Below, one piece after another: positions 57,703-64,000 of a stretch of 64,000 bases of DNA (positions are counted from its first letter, which is position 1; each line of letters opens with the position of its first letter). The stretch lies in the NCBI GenBank assembly GCA_040766105.1, contig JAXGRD010000001.1, positions 62,001 to 126,000 on the forward strand. Direction: 5' to 3'. The position numbers and the translations under genes are program-made. This DNA comes from JAXGRD01 sp040766105. Its GTDB lineage: Bacteria > Bacillota > Clostridia > Peptostreptococcales > Anaerovoracaceae. The notes beneath the pieces were generated by a model that was not told the origin of the DNA, ran no database searches, and worked only from the letters and a program-made list of their open reading frames with translations.

Positions 57703-57759
57703 CTCAGGATAATCCTTTGTTGATGTCTCCATCCTTACCCGGAAAGGAGGTGATTTTGG

Positions 57760-59040
57760 ATGAAGAACTTAAATGTTCTTTCTACTCTGTTTGTTGGTAT
57801 TGACGTGAGTTCCAAGACCAACGTTTGCACGGGCATGGATTTCAACGCCAATGTTTTGTTTGAGCTGAATGTTCCTAACAATCAGGTTGGTGCAGATACA
57901 CTTAAAAGCAAATTGCTTGAGCTGATTCAAAAGCATCATTTTGAATCAACAGTTGTCGCCTTGGAATCCACTTCTTTTTATGGACTGCATATATCCAACT
58001 TTCTATCTTCCAATGAAGAGCTGCTCCCTCACCGTGTGTATGTTCATCCCTTAAACCCTAAGGTGATCAGCAACTATAGAAAGTCCTTCATCGGTCTTGG
58101 AAAAACGGATCCTATTGACGCATACATCATCGCAGACTTTGCAAGAGTTGGTCGTCTTACCACAGAACCCTGGAAGGGTCCTCAATATCTTGCTCTGCAA
58201 AGACTTACCAGACATCGGTTGCATCTTGTAGAGTGTATGACACGCGAGAAAACATATATGGTTTCTAATATCTTTCTCAAGTTCTCCGAACTTGCTGTTC
58301 TAAAAGATGTTAATCACCCGTTTTCAAGCAATCACACCGCAACTGCAGAAGCTATTCTTACGGAAATGCTTAGCCTTGAAGATCTCTCCAATCTTTCTTC
58401 TGAAGAATTGATTGACTTCGTCTGCAAACATAGCAAAAATCGTTTTGACGATCCTGCCAAGGTTTGCAAATTGCTCCAAAAGGCTGCTCGAGACTCCTAT
58501 CGCTTGGACAAGACTCTTTATGAACCGCTTACGATTTCCATTGCTTCTTCCTACAATTGCATTAGTGCATATGAGCAAGAAATCAAAACAATCAACAAGG
58601 CAATCGAGAAGACCTTAAAGGGTCTGTCTCCGGATGCATTTACAGTGTTGCAATCCATCCCCGGTATCGGCCCCGTATTTGCTTCCGGCATACTCGCAGA
58701 AATTGGCGATATACATGCCTTCCATTCAGCGGACGCATTGGCAAAATATGCGGGCATCTACTGGAACAGAAACCAATCCGGCGATTATGAAGCAGACGAT
58801 ACGCACATGTCGAAAGCCGGAAACAAGTATCTGCGATATTATCTGATTGAAGCAACCGACAGTATTAGACGACACGAGCCTACCTTTGCAGCTTACTACC
58901 GAAAGAAGTTTGATGAATCAAAGACGCATCAGCACAAAAGAGCACTCGCACTCACGTCTCGTAAGACGATTCGGCTGATTTACGGTTTGCTGGACCGGAA
59001 TCAGCTTTACTCTGCAAACAGAGTATCTGTAACTTCATAA
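57760..59040 (+). CDS. IS110-family transposase (DEDD RuvC-like recombinase)
   Basis: A 426-residue IS110-family recombinase, full length. The N-terminal RuvC-like domain shows D15 in FVGIDVSSK, E69 in VALESTSF, and D117/D120 in KTDPIDAY. A coiled middle (about 150-290) leads to the C-terminal Transposase_20 domain, with the helix-hairpin-helix 'SIPGIGPVFASGILAEIGDI' and the region 'AKYAGIYWNRNQSGDYE' and 'MSKAGNKYLRYYL', which holds the conserved catalytic Ser. Family members recombine DNA guided by a bridge RNA from the element's non-coding end; here that end is upstream. AAAGGAGGTGA gives a strong ribosome-binding site. Confidence 0.95.
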   Translation: MKNLNVLSTLFVGIDVSSKTNVCTGMDFNANVLFELNVPNNQVGADTLKSKLLELIQKHHFESTVVALESTSFYGLHISNFLSSNEELLPHRVYVHPLNPKVISNYRKSFIGLGKTDPIDAYIIADFARVGRLTTEPWKGPQYLALQRLTRHRLHLVECMTREKTYMVSNIFLKFSELAVLKDVNHPFSSNHTATAEAILTEMLSLEDLSNLSSEELIDFVCKHSKNRFDDPAKVCKLLQKAARDSYRLDKTLYEPLTISIASSYNCISAYEQEIKTINKAIEKTLKGLSPDAFTVLQSIPGIGPVFASGILAEIGDIHAFHSADALAKYAGIYWNRNQSGDYEADDTHMSKAGNKYLRYYLIEATDSIRRHEPTFAAYYRKKFDESKTHQHKRALALTSRKTIRLIYGLLDRNQLYSANRVSVTS

Positions 59041-59082
59041 TTTCCTTTCCAAATTTTGAAGTGTTTTTCAAAGTTCAGTTTT

Positions 59083-59108
59083 GCGTGCGATGAAACACGC
59101 TTTTTATT
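59083..59108 (+). terminator. Weak terminator after the IS110 transposase
   Basis: GCGTG (59083-59087) pairs with CACGC (59096-59100) and is followed by TTTTTATTT, 43 nt after the stop codon. Confidence 0.45.
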
Positions 59109-59206
59109 TGCAATTAATAGCAAAGTTACTATTGACTATTTACCAGATTGCTATTTGAAAATGGGATTGTTAATGAGAAGATTATATCAGTTTTCCGTTT
59201 TTGCGT

Positions 59207-60166
59207 CTACCCCAACAAGGTGCCGGGATTCTTCACAAATTCTTGGAAGGTCATCCCCGTGTAATCCACCTTTGCAGAGTAAAACCGCTTGTATCTGCCC
59301 TCTTCAATATAGTGCTTGTCGCTGCCTTCTTCGTCGAAGCCGTTGACGACGCTGACCTTGGGCAGTGGCCCGTGAAGTTCTCCCTGCTTGAGAAGATACT
59401 TTACGTTAATGTCCGCATCGGGAAAGGAGTAACCGCAAAAAACAATGTGTTCCGCCTTGATGAGGACCTTCTTTGCCCGCCGCCACACTTCCTTTAGATA
59501 CTTGTTCTTCAGGTTTTTGTTGTACTTGGGTGGTACGATGATGGAACGTCTGATGCCGTTGCACTGTGCGCAGGGTTCCCCCCGCTTGGTTCCGATTTCA
59601 AACTTGCCGCAGCCGGTGCACTGGGTCCAGTTGAGGGACCCATGGAGTTTGTATAGAATCACGCTTCCTTCTTTCACGGGGGCGAAGGGACCGTAGTTGA
59701 GAGACCGCCGTTCAGAAATGGCATCGTCCATGAGGGTGTCGTAGTTGGTGCTGATGAAGGCGATATCATCCATGCGGTTATCCGTGCAAAGGTATTCCAC
59801 CAGATTTCTGTGGATGCCGTGACGCGCGTCGATCTTCTCCTCCAGTGTTTTTCCCATGAGATAGATGAATTTTTCCCGAACTTGGTGCAGGTTTCTTACG
59901 ACGGAACCCAACTGTTCTCCCCTTGTCAGGGCCAAATCGATGATTCCCAACAACTCTTCGAACTTCGGATAGTCATAGGGGTGATGCTTTTCGTGGGGGT
60001 CCATGCCAAAGATATCTTCCAAGAACTCCAGAAGCAGTCGTCGTGCACTTAAGAACTCTGCATCGGAAGAGGGAAGCGCAAAGAACTGGCTGATCATCTC
60101 CGATTGTACCGGGGCACCTTCCGCCTTGCTGGCACCGGCACCTAAAAAAATTACCGTCTTGCCCAT
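59207..60166 (-). CDS. SIR2-domain protein with zinc ribbon
   Basis: A 319-residue SIR2-like (sirtuin-fold) protein of the SIR2_2 type. The NAD-binding loop is 'VIFLGAGASKAEGAP' (residues 5-19), with N141 in ISTNYDTLMDD and H175 in LYKLHGSLNW as likely catalytic residues. A zinc ribbon follows: C183/C186 and C199/C202. The C-terminal part has 'VFCGYSFPDADINVKYLL', usual in SIR2_2 proteins. Such domains are either deacylases or NADases in phage-defence systems. The ATG at 60166 begins the fold correctly; the longer frame to 60241 lies in the permease gene. It is 1 nt after the ABC permease gene, so it belongs to that operon. Function is unproven. Confidence 0.85.
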   Translation of the reverse strand: MGKTVIFLGAGASKAEGAPVQSEMISQFFALPSSDAEFLSARRLLLEFLEDIFGMDPHEKHHPYDYPKFEELLGIIDLALTRGEQLGSVVRNLHQVREKFIYLMGKTLEEKIDARHGIHRNLVEYLCTDNRMDDIAFISTNYDTLMDDAISERRSLNYGPFAPVKEGSVILYKLHGSLNWTQCTGCGKFEIGTKRGEPCAQCNGIRRSIIVPPKYNKNLKNKYLKEVWRRAKKVLIKAEHIVFCGYSFPDADINVKYLLKQGELHGPLPKVSVVNGFDEEGSDKHYIEEGRYKRFYSAKVDYTGMTFQEFVKNPGTLLG

Positions 60167-60167
60167 C

Positions 60168-61022
60168 TCACACCTTCTTTGCTGCCAGTCTCCACATGGC
60201 CAAGAGGAAGAAGAGGATTCCCGTTCCTGCCAAAACCGCAATGCTCACCCAAGTTTCCACTTGCTGATCTCCAAAGTAGAAGACCACGCCCATGGTCTCT
60301 TTGAAACTGTCCAGTGCCTCGGGAGGAAGATCTCCAAAACCCTTTTCCATGGGCTCTTCCATGATGATGCGCCTAAGCAAAATCGCTCCGTGGGATGGAG
60401 GAAATACCTTGACAATCATCTGCACCGCCTCGGGCAGACTTCCAATGTTCACATAGATTCCTGTGAGAAAACCAATCATGGTTCCTACGATGGTGCTTGC
60501 CGCCGCAAAGGCGTTTTCGCTGTTAATAAAGGTGACGATGAAGAGCAGGATAGCTGTATTGGAGAGGGCGCAAAGGATGATGACCAGGAGGGACTTCCCA
60601 ATGGCTCCAATGCTTAAGATGTCTCCCCCCTGGGAGATGATATAGATTTCACCTACAATCATGGTGATAATGGTTAAAATCAACCCCACGAAAAATGCGC
60701 TGAGCACATAACCCCCTGCAATATCTCTGCGATTCATGGGTGCTACATAGAAGTCCTTTTCAATCTTCTTGTCCTTATCGTTGATCATCGTGCCGAAGGC
60801 ACCCAAGGTACCCGTGACGGAGGTGACCGCCAAGATTCCCGCCACAATCCAGCTGCTGATAATGGCAGTGGCACCGTCAATTCCTTCAATGGATTTGACC
60901 ACAAGGTCTCCCAAAAAGAGTGCATACAGACCGATGATGATCAATGCCCCCAAGAGGGAAAAGAATACACTGCTCTTATCTCGGAAGAAGATTTTGATGT
61001 TTCGCTTTGCAAAGGCAATCAT
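60168..61022 (-). CDS. ABC-2 type transporter permease
   Basis: A 284-residue membrane protein with about six hydrophobic segments. The N-terminus 'FAKRNIKIFFRDKSSVFFSLL' is typical of ABC-2 permeases (DrrB-like) just before the first span, and 'KKIEKDFYVAPMNRRDIAGGY' forms the coupling region. It overlaps the ATPase gene by 4 nt (ATGA-type) and is followed 1 nt later by the SIR2-like gene. The substrate is unknown; drug or peptide export is the family norm. Confidence 0.9.
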   Translation of the reverse strand: MIAFAKRNIKIFFRDKSSVFFSLLGALIIIGLYALFLGDLVVKSIEGIDGATAIISSWIVAGILAVTSVTGTLGAFGTMINDKDKKIEKDFYVAPMNRRDIAGGYVLSAFFVGLILTIITMIVGEIYIISQGGDILSIGAIGKSLLVIILCALSNTAILLFIVTFINSENAFAAASTIVGTMIGFLTGIYVNIGSLPEAVQMIVKVFPPSHGAILLRRIIMEEPMEKGFGDLPPEALDSFKETMGVVFYFGDQQVETWVSIAVLAGTGILFFLLAMWRLAAKKV

Positions 61023-61948
61023 TCTCTCATCTCCTTTCCCGTGATGCTGATAAAGGCATCGTCCATGGTTCCCGTGCGTACCTCGAAATCCAATATGTCG
61101 TCCTTGTACTGCTCCACAATGGGAAGGGCATCCATGGTTTCCGAAAGGTTGATGACAAATCGTTCCGCCCGCTCTGCGAAGGCTTGTCCTCTCGCCGTCA
61201 ACTTTCTTGCCAACTCTTCCCGATTCCTGTAAATCAACTGGAGGGTATCGGAAGAGTAGGTGGCCTTTAAGTTCACCGGAGATCCTTGAGCAGCAATCTT
61301 CCCCTCATCAATGACCACCACATAGTCTGCGTTCTCCGCCTCTTCCATGTAGTGGGTGGTGAGGAAGATGGTCATATCCTTTTCTCCCTGTATTTTTCGC
61401 ACCGTGTCCCAAACGTTTTTTCTCGTCTGGGGATCCAGTCCGGTAGTGGGTTCATCCAAAAATAGGATCTTCGGTGTGTTTAACAAAGATCTGGCGATGT
61501 CCGCCCTTCTTCGCTGTCCTCCGGAAAGTTTGCCGTAGGGTCTCTTTAAGAAATCCGCCACCCCTGTGGCCTCCACGGAAAAGTCAATGGCTGCTGCCAG
61601 CTCCTTCCCGTTCAGACCGTAAAGTCCTCCTCGCAGTTCCAAGTTCTCCTTTACCGTCAACAGATTGTCCAACAGTCCGTCCTGAAAAACCGCTCCAATC
61701 CTCTTTCGGATCTCGTGGTCGTCTCTTCCCACCTTCAAACCGTCAATGAGAATCTCCCCTTTGTCCGCTTTGAGGAAGGTACATATAATATCGATGGTGG
61801 TGGACTTGCCGGCACCGTTAGGCCCCAAAAAAGCAAAGACATCACCCCTCTTCACATAGAAGCTGATGTCATCCACCGCCAGGACCTTGCCATAGGACTT
61901 CCGAAGTCCGGTTACCTCCAAAATTTTATCTTCATTTTTTTGCATCAT
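61019..61948 (-). CDS. ABC transporter ATP-binding protein (DrrA-like)
   Basis: A 309-residue ATPase. Walker A is 'GPNGAGKSTT', the Q-loop is in 'GAVFQDGLLDNLL', the signature is 'LSGGQRRRADIA', Walker B is 'ILFLDEPTTGLD', and the H-loop is in 'LTTHYMEEAENAD'. A C-terminal accessory domain of about 85 residues follows, as in DrrA. It works with the permease encoded next. Two ATGs at the start (MMQKN) leave a one-residue uncertainty. There is no terminator between FNT and this gene. Confidence 0.94.
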   Translation of the reverse strand: MMQKNEDKILEVTGLRKSYGKVLAVDDISFYVKRGDVFAFLGPNGAGKSTTIDIICTFLKADKGEILIDGLKVGRDDHEIRKRIGAVFQDGLLDNLLTVKENLELRGGLYGLNGKELAAAIDFSVEATGVADFLKRPYGKLSGGQRRRADIARSLLNTPKILFLDEPTTGLDPQTRKNVWDTVRKIQGEKDMTIFLTTHYMEEAENADYVVVIDEGKIAAQGSPVNLKATYSSDTLQLIYRNREELARKLTARGQAFAERAERFVINLSETMDALPIVEQYKDDILDFEVRTGTMDDAFISITGKEMRE

Positions 61949-62008
61949 AATTTCTCCTTACCTAACTGATTATAGCAAGGAGGGGGCTTCATGTCTAATA
62001 TGGAAGGT

Positions 62009-62839
62009 TTACGCTTTTTTCGTGGAATACCAGTACGCCATCCCGACGAAGATGGCACCTCCCACGATGTTCCCCAAGGTTACAGGAAGAAGATTATTTA
62101 CAAAGAATCCGCCCCAAGTAAGGCTCGCAAGGGCTTCCGGTGCGGCGCCCGATAAATTGGCATAGGTTTCGTTGGCCTTTGCCAAGATACCTGCGGGAAT
62201 ATAGTACATGTTGGCAACGCTGTGCTCGAAGCCGGAGGTGATAAAGAGGGAAATGGGGAAGAAGATTCCCAACAGTTTTCCCACCAAGGTGTCCGCTCCA
62301 TAGGACAGCCAGACCGCCAGACAAACAAGCCAGTTACACATAATCCCCAGAACAAAGGCGGGGAGGAAATCCAAGGCAGTCTTGCCGGCGGCAATCTTCA
62401 CCGTCACGGCCCCCAACATGTCGGCTCCGGCGTGGAATAAACCTGACTGCGCCATGAACACCGCGATGAGGATGGATCCAATTAAGTTAAATACATAGAC
62501 AATCCCCCAGTTTCGAAGCATCTTCCCCAGGGTGATCCGCTTCTCCAAGAGGGAGGTAATCATCAAGTTGTTGCCCGTAAAGAGTTCACAGCCGGTGAGA
62601 ACCACCAACATCAATCCGGTGGGAAAGACGACGCCGGCAACGGCTCTTCCCAGTCCATAGGTTTCCGGATTGGCGAGCAAGTTAAAGGCAGCCATGTTGG
62701 AACCTTCCGCAGCAAAGGCAATCAGCGCCCCCGCCAATATTCCCAATATGGCAAGCTTCCCAAAGGAGTAGTCTGCTCGCTTTGTCCCCGTCTCAATGGC
62801 GACTTCCAGTATCTCTGCAGGTTTTAGTGGTGTAGACAT
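62009..62839 (-). CDS. Formate/nitrite transporter family channel
   Basis: A 276-residue integral membrane protein of the FNT family with six hydrophobic segments. Family features include 'GILAGALIAFAAEGS' in the first span, 'VFPTGLMLVVLTGCELFTGNNLM' (here only in part: LTGCELFTGNN) for the Omega-loop and second-third span region, 'FVLGIMCNWLVCLAVWLSYGA' (NWLVCLAVW) in the fourth, and 'GFEHSVANMYYIPAG' with the conserved pore-region His. It likely moves formate, nitrite or hydrosulfide; the exact anion cannot be read. It lies 60 nt upstream of the ABC operon and 26 nt after the zinc-ribbon gene. Confidence 0.92.
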   Translation of the reverse strand: MSTPLKPAEILEVAIETGTKRADYSFGKLAILGILAGALIAFAAEGSNMAAFNLLANPETYGLGRAVAGVVFPTGLMLVVLTGCELFTGNNLMITSLLEKRITLGKMLRNWGIVYVFNLIGSILIAVFMAQSGLFHAGADMLGAVTVKIAAGKTALDFLPAFVLGIMCNWLVCLAVWLSYGADTLVGKLLGIFFPISLFITSGFEHSVANMYYIPAGILAKANETYANLSGAAPEALASLTWGGFFVNNLLPVTLGNIVGGAIFVGMAYWYSTKKA

Positions 62840-62865
62840 GTTCTTCTCATCCTCCGATGTCTTTC

Positions 62866-63315
62866 TTAGGTGTGCATCTCAAACTTGGTTTTGCATTTGG
62901 GGCAGGTCACCCGCACAGTGCCCTTTCCCGAGGGAACGCGAATCTGCTGTTTGCAGGAGGGGCAGTAGTAGTATGCATACACTACGCCCTTTTTACCGTT
63001 CTTTTGCTGCTCCTCTTGGGAGTAGGTGTAGGTTCCCTGCTTCTTCTGCTTTCTAAAGTAGTTCCAATTGAGTATCCTGTTCTTCATGTGAAGAAACTTC
63101 TCATTTTCTCTCTGGCGCTTGGGAATGTTTCTGGACAGCACTCTTGCCATCATGAGGAAGAAGAGCAGTAGTCCCACCCAGTGAATGGGCTGAATCCGAA
63201 GAATCCGCCCCAACAGCTGTAGGACAAAGGCAAGTATCATCATGAATACAGAGAGTTGGTCATTGCCGTATCTCCCCTGCATAAAGTTCATTAATCTATA
63301 TCTCCAGTTGTTCAT
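62866..63315 (-). CDS. Membrane protein with C-terminal zinc ribbon, function unknown
   Basis: A 149-residue protein. Two hydrophobic segments (about 20-37 and 43-60) are followed by a basic region (KRQRENEK, RKQKKQ) and a C-terminal zinc ribbon, with YYCPSCKQQ and VTCPKCKTKF (CxxC...CxxC). This is a known small clostridial family of unknown role ('zinc-finger-containing membrane protein'). It lies between the alarmone synthetase (9 nt) and the FNT gene (26 nt), in the same direction, so it may share their transcript. Confidence 0.75.
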   Translation of the reverse strand: MNNWRYRLMNFMQGRYGNDQLSVFMMILAFVLQLLGRILRIQPIHWVGLLLFFLMMARVLSRNIPKRQRENEKFLHMKNRILNWNYFRKQKKQGTYTYSQEEQQKNGKKGVVYAYYYCPSCKQQIRVPSGKGTVRVTCPKCKTKFEMHT

Positions 63316-63324
63316 GCTCTTTCC

Positions 63325-63996
63325 TTACCTATTATCTATTCTCTTGTGTATCTTCTCCATGCGCTTATCCACATCGGCTATGGCTAGGGCACATGCCCTC
63401 AGTTCCTCTGTCTCTTCCGGAGAGAGGACACCGTTGTTTTTGTACTTTAGTTCGTGCTCCAGGCTGGCCCAAGTATCCATGGCAATGGTCCTGATCTGTA
63501 TTTCCACAGGCACGATTTCCGTCTTCTCCGCTTGGAACACCGGTACCGCCACCACCAGATGCAGGCTACGATAGCCGCTTTCCTTGGGATTTGCAATATA
63601 GTCCTTCTTTTTAATCAACTCCACATCATCCTGCCTCAGCAGCATTTCCGCAATATTGTAAATGTCGTTGGTATAGTTACAGATGACACGAACGCCGGCA
63701 ATGTCGGTGAGGGTCTTGACCCCTTCGACCGTCTTCTCAATATCTCTGCGAATCATCTTCTCCGCAATGCTCTGTATGGTCTTCACGCGACACTCCATGT
63801 GATGGATGGGATTATAGTCGTTCATAATGTGGAACTCGTCGTCCAGGATTTCCAGCTTGGTGCTGATTTCTCGAACTGCTCCACGATACAAGCTTCTCAG
63901 TTGGATGATTTCCTTTGCCTTCGCTGCCAAAGGTTGAAATTCCTGGGGCAAACTCAGAGGGTCAATTTTGGGAACATCCTTTTTTTCCAATATCAT
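63325..63996 (-). CDS. Small alarmone (p)ppGpp synthetase (RelA/SpoT domain)
   Basis: A 223-residue GTP pyrophosphokinase of the small RelQ/YjbM type. It has only the synthetase domain: 'RVKTIQSIAEKMIRRD', 'LTDIAGVRVICNYTNDIY', 'DYIANPKESGYRSLHLVV' and 'PVEIQIRTIAMDTWASLEHEL', with the catalytic Glu in EIQIRT. No hydrolase or TGS/ACT domains are present. It probably makes (p)ppGpp under stress. Only 4 nt precede its ATG in the window, so the start cannot be checked. Confidence 0.9.
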   Translation of the reverse strand: MILEKKDVPKIDPLSLPQEFQPLAAKAKEIIQLRSLYRGAVREISTKLEILDDEFHIMNDYNPIHHMECRVKTIQSIAEKMIRRDIEKTVEGVKTLTDIAGVRVICNYTNDIYNIAEMLLRQDDVELIKKKDYIANPKESGYRSLHLVVAVPVFQAEKTEIVPVEIQIRTIAMDTWASLEHELKYKNNGVLSPEETEELRACALAIADVDKRMEKIHKRIDNR

Positions 63997-64000
63997 GCTT

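Larger units (their letters stand above)
57540..59110 (+). mobile_element. IS110-family insertion sequence (ends approximate)
   Basis: A DEDD transposase gene preceded by about 200 nt of structured non-coding DNA and followed by a weak terminator, the layout of IS110-group elements, which lack long terminal inverted repeats. The borders could not be fixed from sequence. The element separates the rubredoxin upstream region from a SIR2-like gene. Confidence 0.6.

Noticed and set aside
1..64000. CRISPR array, tRNA, rRNA or integrase-associated attachment site
   Set aside because: No regularly spaced repeats, cloverleaf-like or rRNA-like sequence was noticed by eye; a tRNAscan/Infernal run would be needed to exclude them fully.

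Overview
The window looks like a chromosomal segment of a strictly anaerobic, amino-acid-fermenting Clostridia-type Firmicute of moderate G+C. The evidence is a 2-oxoacid:ferredoxin oxidoreductase (IOR) cassette with butyrate-kinase-type ATP formation, a biotin-dependent decarboxylase of the methylmalonyl-CoA type, and many O2/peroxide-scavenging iron proteins (reverse rubrerythrin, ferritin, rubredoxin, a flavodiiron-rubredoxin-reductase fusion). Other pointers are NlpC/P60 wall hydrolases with G5 domains, and AGGAGG ribosome-binding sites. A family such as Anaerovoracaceae (Clostridiales family XIII) would fit, but that placement is inference. No rRNA, tRNA, CRISPR array or phage module was seen.

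Layout. 0-2.5 kb: the 3' part of an ISNCY-type transposase, then a complete ISLre2 element whose ends can be read from 23-bp imperfect inverted repeats and a 9-bp target duplication. 2.6-3.5 kb: reverse rubrerythrin and an A-type (HesB/IscA) Fe-S protein. 3.8-10.9 kb (minus): iorA-iorB-NSS transporter-ptb-buk-aminotransferase, which reads as a complete route from an imported (probably aromatic) amino acid to acid plus ATP. 10.9-12.7 kb: dusB and coaX. 12.7-15.2 kb: mmdA, a delta-like subunit and a biotin carrier, with no membrane beta subunit nearby. 15.4-21.3 kb: tatD-tilS-ftsH-pucR. 21.4-24.5 kb: a probably leaderless Crp/Fnr regulator convergent with an 829-residue reductase-rhodanese-TusA-DsrE fusion. 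25-29.7 kb: metG, a secreted NlpC/P60 hydrolase, ferritin and a cytidylate-kinase-like protein. 29.8-40.8 kb: the purine operon purLECMNFHD (no purB or purK in the window), in which PurF has lost its glutaminase residues. 40.9-44 kb: a hexapeptide acetyltransferase, a lipoprotein, a flavodoxin-like protein, and a divergent Rrf2 regulator / FMN-binding protein pair. 44.3-49.4 kb: two tandem G5-NlpC/P60 paralogues and the flavodiiron fusion. 49.5-51.2 kb: an ABC transporter. 51.2-57.1 kb: a histidine operon starting with a HisZ-HisG fusion (no hisD in it). 57.2-59.1 kb: rubredoxin and an IS110-family element with a structured upstream RNA region. 59.2-64 kb: a SIR2-domain protein coupled to an ABC exporter, an FNT channel, a zinc-ribbon membrane protein and a small alarmone synthetase.

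How it works together. Energy metabolism rests on amino acid oxidation (IOR delivering reduced ferredoxin; Ptb/Buk making ATP) and possibly acyl-CoA decarboxylation. The iron and flavin proteins, the Rrf2 and Crp/Fnr regulators and the sulfur-transfer fusion look like oxygen and reactive-sulfur defence. Two compact anabolic operons make purines and histidine. The most unusual items are the glutaminase-dead PurF that keeps the Fe-S cysteines and is the only PurF in the operon, the HisZ-HisG fusion, the four-module sulfur-transfer protein with its presumed regulator, and the candidate bridge RNA of the IS110 element.
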